DNA of 64,000 nucleotides from Paraurantiacibacter namhicola (lineage in GTDB: Bacteria; Pseudomonadota; Alphaproteobacteria; Sphingomonadales; Sphingomonadaceae), in contig NZ_CP016545.1 of assembly GCF_001687545.1 (NCBI RefSeq), positions 1,907,001 through 1,971,000 on the forward strand, given 5' to 3'. Positions 25,963 through 34,358 of this stretch are shown piece after piece. Position numbers and translations under genes: made by a program. Each line of letters starts with the position of its first letter. The stretch's first letter is position 1. Under the pieces are notes generated by a model, which was given only the letters and a program-made list of their open reading frames with translations, did not search any database and was not told the DNA's origin.

Positions 25963-26145
25963 CTACCGCTTTTTCGCCACCTTGATCTTGTTCTTCTTGG
26001 CGAAGTCCTTGGTGGAATCTTCGCTGCGCCCCAGCGCCTTGGCGATCTGTTTCAGGCCCTGCCCCTTGGCGGCGAGAGTGCGGAGCTGACCCGCCTCCTC
26101 GCCCGTCCAAGGTTGCTTGTGACGCTCGAAACGCTCCTTGCCCAT
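25963..26145 (-). CDS. Myb/SANT-like mini-protein coupled to topA
   Basis: 60 residues. The core KQPWTGEEAGQLRTLAAKGQGLKQIAKALGRSEDST (written here in two parts: W13-T14-x-E-E, then LKQIAKALGRS) matches a short Myb/SANT-like helix-turn-helix, followed by a lysine-rich tail (KKNKIKVAKKR). Its ATG overlaps the topA stop as TGATG, so it is translated from the topA mRNA. A DNA- or nucleoid-binding role is inferred from fold and charge only. Confidence 0.72.
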   Translation of the reverse strand: MGKERFERHKQPWTGEEAGQLRTLAAKGQGLKQIAKALGRSEDSTKDFAKKNKIKVAKKR

Positions 26146-28730
26146 CAGTCGGCGTCTTTCTTGGCGGCCGTCTTCTTGGCCGCTGGCTTCTTCTTCGTTG
26201 CCGGCTTCTTCTTGGCAGGAGCCTTCTTCTTGGCCGGGGCCTTCTTGCGGCCCTTCTTCTTGGCCGGGCCCTTGGCGATGCGGGCGTCGATCAGCTCGAT
26301 CGCCTGCGCCTCGGTCACATCCTCCGGCTTCATGTCCTTGGGAATGGTCGCATTGGTCGTGCCGTCGGTGACGTAGGGGCCGTAGCGACCGGGCATTACC
26401 TTCATCTCAGCTTCGGAGGTGGGATGCTTGCCGAGCGTCTTGATCGGTTCCGCCTTCTGCCGTCCGCCGCCGCGCTGTGCTGCGGCCTGGGCGAGCAGGT
26501 CCACGGCGCGGTTCATGCCCACGTCGAACACGTCGCGCGTGCCCTGCAGCTTGGCGTATTTGCCGTCATGCCGCAGGTAGGGGCCGTAGCGGCCGATGGC
26601 GGCCTCGATCTCCAGCCCCGTCTCCGGATGCGCGCCGACGATGCGCGGCAGGGCGAGCAGTTTCAGCGCCCATTCCAGGTCGAAATCGTCGAGGTCTTTG
26701 GGGATGCTGGCGCGCTTGGCCTCCTTGCCCTCGCCAAGCTGGACGTAGGGACCGAAGCGGCCCGTCTTGCGCTCCACCGGCAGGCCGGATTCGGGATCCT
26801 CGCCCATGACAGCATCGTCGCTGCCATCGTCCGCCCCGGGCTGGCCGAAGCGGCGGCGGAAGTTGCATTCCGGGTAATTCTCGCAGCCGATGAAGGCGCC
26901 GAAACGGCCGCCGCGCAGGTGCAGCTCCCCGCCCTCGCGGCCATTCTCGGCGCACACCGGACACCAGCGCGGATTGTGGCCATCCTCGCGCGCAGGGAAC
27001 AGGTAATCCTCCAGGTAGACGTCGAGCGCCTTGGTCACTTCGGAGGGCATCTGCTCCATGACCTCATCGGCCTTGGGCTTGAAGTCCTTCCAGAACTGGC
27101 TGAGCAGCGTCTTCCACTCCTCGCGCCCGCCAGAGACTTCGTCGAGTTCGTCCTCCATGCCGGCGGTGAAGTCGTAAGCGACGTAACGCGGGAAGAACCG
27201 CTCCAGAAATGCTGTCAGGAGCCGTCCGGAATCCTCTGCAAAGAAACGGTTTTTCTCCATCCGCACATAATCACGGTCGCGCAGGGTCTGGATGGTGGAG
27301 GCGTAAGTGGACGGGCGGCCGATGCCCAGCTCCTCCAGCCGCTTCACCAGGCTCGCTTCCGCAAAGCGCGGCGGCGGCTGGGTGAAGTGCTGGGTGGCAT
27401 CCACGCCGTTCTTGGCCGGGCTGTCACCCTTGGCCATGGCGGGCAGCAGGCCGTCCTCGTCGTCTGTATCCTTGTCGTCGAAGCCTTCCTGGTAAACCGC
27501 GAAGAAACCGGGGAATTTCACGACCTGACCCGTGGCGCGCAGCTCGTGGCGTCCCGTGGGATCGCGCAGCGTCACGGTGGTGCGCTCAAGGTTGGCAGCC
27601 GCCATCTGGCTCGCCATTGCGCGCTTGTAGATCAGGGAATACAGCTTGCCCTCGTCCCCCGATCCGGCGCGGTCGCGGCTGAAATCGGTGGGCCGGATGG
27701 CCTCGTGCGCTTCCTGCGCATTCTTGGCCTTGCTGGAATACATGCGCGGCTTTTCAGGCAGGTAGTGCCCGTCATAGCGGTCCGCGATGGCGCGGCGGGC
27801 GGCACTGATGGCGCTGCCATCCATCTGCACGCCGTCGGTACGCATGTAAGTGATCGCGCCCGCTTCATACAGCGACTGGGCACAGCGCATTGTGTGGCTG
27901 GCCGAAAAGCCCAGCTTGCGTGCGGCTTCCTGCTGAAGCGTGCTGGTGGTGAACGGCGGCGACGGATGGCGCTTGAGGGGCTTGGTCTCCACCTCCTCCA
28001 CCGTGAAGCGCCCGTCCTCGACCGCCTTCTTCGCCGCCATGGCGCTGCCTTCATTGCCGAGCGTCAGCTTCTCCAGCTTCTCCCCATCGAAGCGGACAAG
28101 GCGCGCGTCGAAAGCCGTGCCGTCCTGCTCCATCTTGGCGACGACGGACCAGTATTCATCCGCGCGGAAGGCCTCGATCTCGCGCTCGCGGTCCACGATC
28201 AGCTTCAGCGCCACGGACTGCACCCGGCCCGCGCTCTTGGCACCGGGCAGCTTGCGCCACAGCACCGGGCTGAGCGTGAAGCCGAAGAGGTAATCGAGCG
28301 CCCGGCGCGCCAAATATGCGTCGATCAGGTCCTGGTCCAGCTCGCGCGGCTTTTCCATCGCGCCCGTCACGGCGGCCTTGGTGATGGCGTTGAAGGTCAC
28401 GCGCTGCACATCGGCGGGCAGCGCCTTGCGCTTCTTGAGCAGGTCCAACACGTGCCAGCTGATCGCCTCGCCCTCGCGGTCAGGGTCAGTGGCCAGGATC
28501 AGGCGGTCGGATTTCTTCGCCGCGTCCGAAATGGCTTTCACCTGCTCCCGGTTGCGCTTGTCGGAATAGACCTCCCAGTCCATCGCGAAATCCTCGTCCG
28601 GGCGCACGCTCCCGTCCTTGGGCGGAAGGTCGCGGACGTGGCCGTAACTGGCCAGCACCTTGAAGCCGGGGCCGAGATACTTCTCGATGGTCTTCGCCTT
28701 GGCGGGGGATTCTACGATAACAAGTTGCAT
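26145..28730 (-). CDS. topA: DNA topoisomerase I
   Basis: 861 residues. Type IA enzyme that relaxes negative supercoils. The TOPRIM domain has IVESPAKAKTIEKYLG with E7 and the DPDREGEAI acidic triad (82-90); the active-site tyrosine is Y295 in AITYMRTDG. One Cys4 zinc-ribbon is seen (CPVCAENG...CENYPEC). The last 45 residues are alternating K and A/P (KKKAPAKK repeats), a histone-H1-like tail seen in several alphaproteobacterial TopA proteins. It carries the Myb-like mini-gene on its 3' end. Confidence 0.97.
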   Translation of the reverse strand: MQLVIVESPAKAKTIEKYLGPGFKVLASYGHVRDLPPKDGSVRPDEDFAMDWEVYSDKRNREQVKAISDAAKKSDRLILATDPDREGEAISWHVLDLLKKRKALPADVQRVTFNAITKAAVTGAMEKPRELDQDLIDAYLARRALDYLFGFTLSPVLWRKLPGAKSAGRVQSVALKLIVDREREIEAFRADEYWSVVAKMEQDGTAFDARLVRFDGEKLEKLTLGNEGSAMAAKKAVEDGRFTVEEVETKPLKRHPSPPFTTSTLQQEAARKLGFSASHTMRCAQSLYEAGAITYMRTDGVQMDGSAISAARRAIADRYDGHYLPEKPRMYSSKAKNAQEAHEAIRPTDFSRDRAGSGDEGKLYSLIYKRAMASQMAAANLERTTVTLRDPTGRHELRATGQVVKFPGFFAVYQEGFDDKDTDDEDGLLPAMAKGDSPAKNGVDATQHFTQPPPRFAEASLVKRLEELGIGRPSTYASTIQTLRDRDYVRMEKNRFFAEDSGRLLTAFLERFFPRYVAYDFTAGMEDELDEVSGGREEWKTLLSQFWKDFKPKADEVMEQMPSEVTKALDVYLEDYLFPAREDGHNPRWCPVCAENGREGGELHLRGGRFGAFIGCENYPECNFRRRFGQPGADDGSDDAVMGEDPESGLPVERKTGRFGPYVQLGEGKEAKRASIPKDLDDFDLEWALKLLALPRIVGAHPETGLEIEAAIGRYGPYLRHDGKYAKLQGTRDVFDVGMNRAVDLLAQAAAQRGGGRQKAEPIKTLGKHPTSEAEMKVMPGRYGPYVTDGTTNATIPKDMKPEDVTEAQAIELIDARIAKGPAKKKGRKKAPAKKKAPAKKKPATKKKPAAKKTAAKKDAD

Positions 28731-28835
28731 GGAGGTTCCGGGGCGTCCCTAAATTTCAGGCCTTACGTGTGCGTATGCGTATACGCGCGAGAGTGGTGGC
28801 GGTTGCTGAGCATGGTCAAGCGCGTTTTGGCGTGG

Positions 28836-29483
28836 TCAGGCAAAAACGTCGGTAAGCGCGTCGTAATCGCGGTCCAGCAGGCCATAAAGCGCCACCGACA
28901 GGGCGAGCGGGCCGACGAACACCAATTGGAGCAGAGCGAATATCCCCTGCTCGTAAAGGCCCAGGGCGCTGCTGATCGTCGTCGCGACCGTCACCAGCAC
29001 AAACGAAACCAGCACCATCACGAACAGCGCGGTGGTGGTGCGCATCGTGAGGCCGCTTGTCGCCTGCCAACTGAGCGACAGAGATCGAACCGCGCCCTCT
29101 TCCGCTCGCATGAGGAAACTGGGCGCCGCGATCCACCGCGCACCCAGCAGCAGCGCCGGGACAATGAAAATCTGCATAGCCATGCTGATTGCCAGGCTGA
29201 CCATCACGGCCTGACCCACGAAAGAGGGCAACAGCCGCCAGGGCAGGCCGTCGCGGATCGGGCCATTCAAAAGGTGGCTGAACAGCAGGAATTGGGCGAG
29301 CCAGCAAAGCAGTGTTGGCAAGAACATGAACAGGTACGGTTCGTCGAGAGCCTGTGTGAACAGGCCGATGTTGCCAAGCAGCAGCACGAAAGCGAGATAG
29401 GCAGCAAAGGCCACCGGGTGCCGCGCGATTACTGCGAAAGCCGCTTTCATCATGTCGCCAACGGACGGCGCATTCTCGCTCAT
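28836..29483 (-). CDS. Multi-pass membrane protein, paralogue 1 of 3
   Basis: 215 residues with about five hydrophobic segments. Features shared with the proteins at 30103 and 30891: an N-terminal MxxAF...ARHP type start, an LSLSWQAT motif near residue 137 (equivalent to LKASWEAT and LSESWELT), and a C-terminal ...DVFA end. The shared S-W-E/Q-x-T box before a long helix is reminiscent of DUF975/glycerophosphodiesterase-membrane-like proteins, but no function is established. 105 bp from topA. Confidence 0.75.
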   Translation of the reverse strand: MSENAPSVGDMMKAAFAVIARHPVAFAAYLAFVLLLGNIGLFTQALDEPYLFMFLPTLLCWLAQFLLFSHLLNGPIRDGLPWRLLPSFVGQAVMVSLAISMAMQIFIVPALLLGARWIAAPSFLMRAEEGAVRSLSLSWQATSGLTMRTTTALFVMVLVSFVLVTVATTISSALGLYEQGIFALLQLVFVGPLALSVALYGLLDRDYDALTDVFA

Positions 29484-29546
29484 GTCGGTTTTTGCCCCTT
29501 AATTCGACGATTTGCGCCTGACCGAAATGGCGCTATCGCACAAGGC

Positions 29547-30083
29547 ATGGATCGCATCATCACCGCTTTCGCCGCCTTTGCCGCCGCACTGCTGACGCCG
29601 GCCTCTGCCGCATCGGCGCAGGAGCGGGTCGTCTCGCCGCCACTGGAAGGCTTCTACACGGCGCATGACCAGACGGTGGGGGACCAGTCGATCCGGGAGG
29701 AAATCCCGGAAGGCGAGACGCTGGAGAACTGGACCCGCATGGCGACGACCATTTCCCTCGGCTCCTACAGGGATTGGTCCGCGATAGACTTCGCAGCGAT
29801 GTGGGTCGACCAGGCCCGGGCCTCATGCCCTGACGCGAACGTCTTCGACCCGAGTGCGATCGACCACAACGGGCGGGAAGCTGCACTGTTTGGCTTGATG
29901 TGTCCGCAGAGCCCCACAAACGGGGGTTACGAGCTGTTCATGGCCATCGTCATCAAGGGCGATGAAGCGATGCATATGAAGCAGTTCGCGTTCCGATACC
30001 GGCAGCAGCGGGAGGAGTCCGCGTCCGCCGTCGAATATCTGCAGGCGACGCGCCTGTGCGACGCGGACTGCCTGGCGGACTGA
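29547..30083 (+). CDS. Exported protein of unknown function
   Basis: 178 residues with a signal peptide (IITAFAAFAAALLTPASAASAQE, cut after ASA-QE). The mature part contains three or four cysteines (SCPDAN, MCPQS, LCDADCL), consistent with periplasmic disulfides, and a mixed alpha/beta sequence (WTRMATTISLGSY...). No named family recognised. It is the only plus-strand gene between the three membrane paralogues and separates paralogues 1 and 2. Confidence 0.8.
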   Translation: MDRIITAFAAFAAALLTPASAASAQERVVSPPLEGFYTAHDQTVGDQSIREEIPEGETLENWTRMATTISLGSYRDWSAIDFAAMWVDQARASCPDANVFDPSAIDHNGREAALFGLMCPQSPTNGGYELFMAIVIKGDEAMHMKQFAFRYRQQREESASAVEYLQATRLCDADCLAD

Positions 30084-30102
30084 TTTGCCGCGGCGTCGGC
30101 GC

Positions 30103-30813
30103 TCAGGCGAAGACTGCTGCTGCTTCCTCCTCGTCACTCGCCACCGCGCAGAAAACGGCGATGGAAAAGGCGTAGCTGAGCACATCTGCGAAGGCATCGA
30201 GCAGGCCGGCCACCACGCCAGCGACCTGCGCGCTGATGGCCATCATCGAGGCCATGATGACGCCGAAAGCGATCGAAGCGCCGAACACCAGGATGAGACC
30301 GGCAAAGAAGATCGACCAGGAATGGCCGTCCGTCGCCTCCCAGCTCGCTTTCAGTGCGTCGACCGGGCCAAGGCCGCGCGACACGGCGAAGCCATTGGCC
30401 GCAGACCAGCGCACGATCAGGAAGAGGCCCGGCACAACCAGCAGCAGCAGCCCTAACCCTACACCCAGCAGGGCAAGGATCGACATGCCCAGGAACAGCC
30501 AGAACGATCCGGAAGAGCGCCCCAGCCTGCCTTGGCTGGCAAGCTGTTCGCGCAGGACCATGTACATGCCCACCACCGTGAGCACGAACAGGCCGAGTTC
30601 GAAGAGACCGGCTTCAAGCGAGGTATGCTCGTCGACCACGAAGCCGCCGCCGAAGCCTGCGCGCAGTTCGGACGTATCGATATAGCCCAGCAGGATGCCT
30701 GCCGCTGTCAGTCCGCCAAGCACCAGCGTGTAAAGAAGCGTCGCGCGCCCTGCATCGCTCACAATACCGAAAGTGCGCGACAGGATGCTGCCCAGGCTTA
30801 CGTCGTCATTCAC
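30103..30813 (-). CDS. Multi-pass membrane protein, paralogue 2 of 3
   Basis: 236 residues, about five or six transmembrane helices. It has the shared box LKASWEATDGHSW near residue 150, preceded by GLFLIVRWSAANG, and ends in AAAVFA like its neighbours. Strong small-residue (Gly/Ala/Leu) membrane segments. It is convergent with the exported-protein gene and 77 bp downstream of paralogue 3. Not assigned to a function. Confidence 0.75.
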   Translation of the reverse strand: MNDDVSLGSILSRTFGIVSDAGRATLLYTLVLGGLTAAGILLGYIDTSELRAGFGGGFVVDEHTSLEAGLFELGLFVLTVVGMYMVLREQLASQGRLGRSSGSFWLFLGMSILALLGVGLGLLLLVVPGLFLIVRWSAANGFAVSRGLGPVDALKASWEATDGHSWSIFFAGLILVFGASIAFGVIMASMMAISAQVAGVVAGLLDAFADVLSYAFSIAVFCAVASDEEEAAAVFA

Positions 30814-30890
30814 GTCAAAATCCCCCTAAATCTATCCCTGCCCGTTCGTAATCATGCGCGTGCAAGGTCACCAACCGCCTGCTCGCCGTG

Positions 30891-31556
30891 TCAGGCGAAC
30901 ACCTCCGCCGCCTCCGCACTGTCGTCGCGCAGTTCAAGATAGGAGGCGTAGCCGAGCAGGATCGTGTAAATGACACTGCCCGCAAGGGCGACCTGCCCAG
31001 CGGCGAGGATGCCGTAATATGCCGCGTTCTCTTCGAACGGTAAGTTCCAATAGGCCAGGAAGGTGACGCCCACCAACAGCAGGCTGACCAAGTAGGCTGC
31101 CAACAGCCGCCAGAATGTCGGGCCCCGCGTGAGCTCCCAGCTTTCCGAAAGCGGCTCCGTACCGCTCAGGCCCTTGTTGTCATCGAACAGCGCCGGAAAG
31201 GCGAGCATCCACTTCACCGTCAGCAGGATGCCGGGGATCAGGAGCAACAAGCCCGCGAGCGTGGTGCCGATACCGAAGATGACCGAAAGGCCGAAATACT
31301 CGCCAAAGCCCGTGCTGGATGGCTCCTCCATCAGGCCCGTCGCGATGGCGAGCCGCCGGCTCAGGATGTAACCAATCACGAACTGCGAAATTGTGTATGT
31401 GAAGTCCGCCCACCATTCCTCGAAGAAATAGATGTCGACAATCATGCCGAGCGCGACGAGGATTCCGCCGGTCAGCAGCACGGCGCCGATATTCTCTTTC
31501 GTCAGCTGCCAGATCGTCGCCAGCAGTCGTCCGACGTCGAGTTCTCTGTGTTCCAT
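30891..31556 (-). CDS. Multi-pass membrane protein, paralogue 3 of 3
   Basis: 221 residues, about five hydrophobic segments. Shared features: GILLTVKWMLAFPALF, then LSESWELTRG near residue 145, and an AEVFA C-terminus. The ATG (MEHREL) at 31556 is preceded by a GGGGG stretch at a proper distance; a GTG 12 nt further upstream is the alternative. It follows dprA by 13 nt on the same strand. Confidence 0.75.
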   Translation of the reverse strand: MEHRELDVGRLLATIWQLTKENIGAVLLTGGILVALGMIVDIYFFEEWWADFTYTISQFVIGYILSRRLAIATGLMEEPSSTGFGEYFGLSVIFGIGTTLAGLLLLIPGILLTVKWMLAFPALFDDNKGLSGTEPLSESWELTRGPTFWRLLAAYLVSLLLVGVTFLAYWNLPFEENAAYYGILAAGQVALAGSVIYTILLGYASYLELRDDSAEAAEVFA

Positions 31557-31569
31557 ATGCGCCCCCACG

Positions 31570-32676
31570 CTATCCCGCCAAGCTTACACGTCCCCCGGCA
31601 TGTCGTTGTAATCTGCCCGCAATTTCCAGTTCCAGCAAGGCCATTTGGACGGCGCCCGCGGTGGTGCCGGACTGGCGGATCAGCTCGTCCACGCCAACGG
31701 GTGCGGTGGTCAGGAGGTCGCTGACATCGGCCGGCTCTGCATCGGCAAAATCATCCGGCACATGGTCGTATGTCGCGGCCATTTCGCGGAAGGTGCTGCG
31801 CGGGCTGCCGTCGAAGCCGCGCAGCAGTTCTGCGACATCGGCGGGGTCCTGCACCAGCACTGCGCCGTCGCGGATCAGCTGGTTGCAGCCGTGGCTTCGC
31901 GCATCGAGCGGGCTGCCGGGGATGGCCATGACCTCGCGCCCCGCCTCGCCCGCCAGCCGCGCGGTGATGAGGCTGCCGGACTTTAGCGCGGCTTCCACCA
32001 CCAGCGTGCCAGCGGCCAGCCCTGCGATAATGCGGTTGCGGGTGGGAAAGTGGCTGCCGCGCGGCTGCGTGCCGGGTGGCTGTTCGGCCAGCAGCAGCGC
32101 CTCGCTCGCAATCCGTTCCTGCAGGTCTTCGTGCTGCGGCGGATAGGCGATGTCGATGCCGCTGGCGATCACGCCGATGGTGGCGCGCGAGGGATCCGCC
32201 AGCGCGCCTTCATGCGCCGCCCCGTCGATGCCGCGCGCCAGGCCGGACACGACGGTGAAGCCCTCTTCCGCCAGCTCGCTGCCGAAGTCCCGCGCCAGTT
32301 TCACCGCCGCCGCGCTGGCATTGCGCGCGCCAACCATCGCCACACATGGCTTGCTGGCCAGCGAAAGGTCGCCGCGCGCCGTCAGGATAGGCGGCGCACC
32401 GCCGATCTCGCCCAGCAATGCCGGATAATCCGGCGCATCGTGAAACAGGTAACGCGCGCCAGCCTTGCGTACGGCGGCGACTTCGTCCTCGATCTTCGCG
32501 ACCGGCGCCGCGCGGTATTGCCGCCCGCCGCGCTTGCCCATGTCCGGCAGGGCGTCGAGTGCAGCCTCGGCAGTGCCGAACCGGGCGAGGAGCTGGGCGT
32601 AGCTGACCGGCCCGATATTGGGCGAGCGCAGAAGGCGGATGCGGGCAAAGGCCTCCGTTTGGGAGAGCTTGGTCAT
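31570..32676 (-). CDS. dprA: DprA, DNA-processing protein (RecA loader)
   Basis: 368 residues. Protects incoming single-stranded DNA and loads RecA in natural transformation; often kept in species not known to be competent. The Rossmann-like core has the family segments VGARNAS, FTVVSGLARGIDGAAHEGAL, TIGVIASGIDIAYPPQHEDL, GSHFPTRNRIIAGLA and EVMAIPGSPLDARSHGCNQLIRDGA. A C-terminal winged-helix/DprA-WH domain covers about 310-368. The start at MTKLSQ is preceded by a palindromic repeat. Confidence 0.95.
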   Translation of the reverse strand: MTKLSQTEAFARIRLLRSPNIGPVSYAQLLARFGTAEAALDALPDMGKRGGRQYRAAPVAKIEDEVAAVRKAGARYLFHDAPDYPALLGEIGGAPPILTARGDLSLASKPCVAMVGARNASAAAVKLARDFGSELAEEGFTVVSGLARGIDGAAHEGALADPSRATIGVIASGIDIAYPPQHEDLQERIASEALLLAEQPPGTQPRGSHFPTRNRIIAGLAAGTLVVEAALKSGSLITARLAGEAGREVMAIPGSPLDARSHGCNQLIRDGAVLVQDPADVAELLRGFDGSPRSTFREMAATYDHVPDDFADAEPADVSDLLTTAPVGVDELIRQSGTTAGAVQMALLELEIAGRLQRHAGGRVSLAG

Positions 32677-32681
32677 GGCTG

Positions 32682-32757
32682 TGAGCCCCTGCGCAGGCAG
32701 GGGCCTCCCGCAAATTTGCGCTTCAACCGTTGGAGGCCCCAGCCTTCGCTGGGGTTC
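32682..32757. repeat. Sphingomonad-type palindromic repeat (family B), overlapping the plsY stop
   Basis: Two hairpins: AGCCCCTGCGCAGGCAGGGGC near 32683-32702, and CCCCAGCCTTCGCTGGGGTT at about 32736-32754 ending TTCAC. The second shares the GCCTTCGC core and TTCAC end with the element at 5478-5499. The TTCAC end contains the plsY stop codon (reverse strand), so the repeat reaches into the coding sequence. Confidence 0.65.
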
Positions 32758-33355
32758 ACTTCTTGCTCCCCACCTTCGGTTCCTCACCGCGCATCAGGCG
32801 GCCGATATTGGCGCGGTGGAGCCAGATGATCAGCAGGGCGATGACCATCAGGACGGGCACGAATAGCGGATAGCCGAGCAGTGCCGCGCCGATCGCGGCG
32901 GCGACGACAGCGCTCATGCCGGCGAGCGAGGAAATGCGGGTGATGGCAAGCACGCCGATCCAGACCAGCGCGTAAGCAAGGCCGATGGGCCAGGCGAGGC
33001 CGAAGCTGACACCGGCATTTGTCGCAACGCCCTTCCCACCCTTGAAACCCAGCCAGACGGGGAAGCAATGGCCCAGCACAGCACCCAACGCCGCGGCGGC
33101 GGCGGGCGAGACATATCCGTCAGCCGAACCGAAAAATTCCCGCGCCAGCAGCACAGGCACCAGCCCCTTCGCCAGGTCCAGCAACAGCGTCGCCGCCGCC
33201 AGTCCCTTGCTGCCGCTGCGCAGCACGTTTGTCGCGCCAATATTGCCACTGCCGATCTGGCGGATATCGCCCTTGCCCGCGGCCTTTGCCAGCAACAGGC
33301 CGAAGGGGATGGAACCGAAGGCGTAGCCCAGTAATGCCGCGAGAAGAATGTCCAC
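32756..33355 (-). CDS. plsY: Glycerol-3-phosphate acyltransferase PlsY
   Basis: 199 residues, five-helix membrane enzyme that uses acyl-phosphate to acylate glycerol-3-phosphate, the first step of phospholipid synthesis. Family motifs: YAFGSIPFGLLLAK, the GSGNIGATNVLR motif (36-47), and GFKGGKGVATNAGV. Length is normal. dprA follows on the same strand after a palindromic repeat. Confidence 0.96.
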   Translation of the reverse strand: MDILLAALLGYAFGSIPFGLLLAKAAGKGDIRQIGSGNIGATNVLRSGSKGLAAATLLLDLAKGLVPVLLAREFFGSADGYVSPAAAAALGAVLGHCFPVWLGFKGGKGVATNAGVSFGLAWPIGLAYALVWIGVLAITRISSLAGMSAVVAAAIGAALLGYPLFVPVLMVIALLIIWLHRANIGRLMRGEEPKVGSKK

Positions 33356-33367
33356 AAATACCCCTTA

Positions 33368-33483
33368 CCGTTCAGGCTGAACTTGTCGGAAGCGAAGCTG
33401 GGCCTGTTGCCCTACCCCTGCCGTTCACCTTATGCGCAGTGCTAGAAGCAAAAGCGGCCCTTCGACAAGCTCAGGGCGAACGG
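33368..33483. repeat. Sphingomonad-type inverted repeat (family A), second copy
   Basis: Left arm CCGTTCAGGCTGAACTTGTC (33368 on) and right arm ending at 33483 that, reversed, reads CCGTTCGCCCTGAGCTTGTC; the intervening about 68 nt are unlike the first copy at 2875-2969. It occupies the plsY-murI gap and ends 12 nt before the murI start. Confidence 0.72.
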
Positions 33484-33495
33484 TATGAGGCCGAA

Positions 33496-34290
33496 ATGGA
33501 CCCAAGCGCCCCCATCCTGCTGTTCGATTCCGGCGTCGGCGGGCTCACCATCCTGTCCGAATTGCGCAAAGTCCTGCCCGAAGCGCCCGTCATCTACGCC
33601 GCCGACCTGGCCGGACTGCCCTACGGCACGAAGACCGAGGCAGAGGTCGCCGCGCGCGCCTGCGGCCTGCTGGGGCGGATGGCAGAACGATACCAGCCGC
33701 GCCTCGCCTGCATCGCCTGCAACACCGCCTCCACCATTGCGCTGGGCATGGTGCGCGAGGTGCTGGAGATCCCGATCGTGGGCACGGTGCCTGCGATCAA
33801 GCCTGCCGCCGCCCTCACCCGCAGCGGGACCATAGGCCTGCTCGGCACGCAGGCGACCATCCGGCAGGGCTACGTCGACCGGCTGGAGGCCAGCTTCGCA
33901 GGCGACAAGCTGCTGCTGCGCCACGCCGCGCCTGGCCTGGTCGGACTGGCGGAGGCGCGGCTGCGCGGACAGGATGTGGCACTGGCAGACGTTGCCGACG
34001 CGGTATCGGGGCTTCGGTCCCAGCAAGACGGCGCGCAGATCGATACGGTGGTGCTGGCCTGCACGCACTTCCCGCTGCTGGAGCCGGAACTGGCGCAGGT
34101 TTTCGGCGAAAATGTGCGATTCGTGCACGGCGCTGATGGCATCGCCCGGCAGGTCGCGCGCCTGACAGAAGGCCAGTCTTTCAAGCGCTCAGGTCCGGAC
34201 CGTTTCATCGCCACGGGCGACATCGATATGGCCCGCGAGCTCGCCCCGGCACTGGCGACATACGGACTGAACGAGATTTCCGGTTTCTGA
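33496..34290 (+). CDS. murI: Glutamate racemase
   Basis: 264 residues. Supplies D-glutamate for peptidoglycan. The two catalytic cysteines are C75 (IACNTAST) and the one in [14 protein letters not shown] near residue 185; N-terminal [11 protein letters not shown] (D11) and [10 protein letters not shown] are typical. Start at the ATG giving MDPSAPI; the frame opens further upstream only through the palindromic repeat. Confidence 0.96.
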   Translation: MDPSAPILLFDSGVGGLTILSELRKVLPEAPVIYAADLAGLPYGTKTEAEVAARACGLLGRMAERYQPRLACIACNTASTIALGMVREVLEIPIVGTVPAIKPAAALTRSGTIGLLGTQATIRQGYVDRLEASFAGDKLLLRHAAPGLVGLAEARLRGQDVALADVADAVSGLRSQQDGAQIDTVVLACTHFPLLEPELAQVFGENVRFVHGADGIARQVARLTEGQSFKRSGPDRFIATGDIDMARELAPALATYGLNEISGF

Positions 34291-34291
34291 C

Positions 34292-34306
34292 TGCGAATCA
34301 TTCGCA
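34292..34306. promoter_or_regulatory. Fur-family box upstream of hemA
   Basis: TGCGAATCATTCGCA is a perfect 7-1-7 inverted repeat and agrees with the 7-1-7 Fur consensus TGATAATNATTATCA at most positions. It begins 2 nt after the murI stop and ends 52 nt before the hemA ATG, in the right place to control hemA by iron or heme through Fur, Mur or Irr. Confidence 0.72.
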
Positions 34307-34358
34307 AAGATTCGGGTGGAAAGCTGCGCCGCACCCGCCTAGATGCGCCCCCGAAGCG

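Noticed and set aside
28777-28786. GCGTATACGC palindrome upstream of topA
   Set aside because: Only 10 bp and inside alternating GTATGCGTATACGCGC sequence; likely chance.
26424-30083. Very long plus-strand reading frame across topA
   Set aside because: It is the antisense of topA and runs into the real gene at 29547. GC-rich DNA leaves such frames open; its sequence is low-complexity and lacks motifs.
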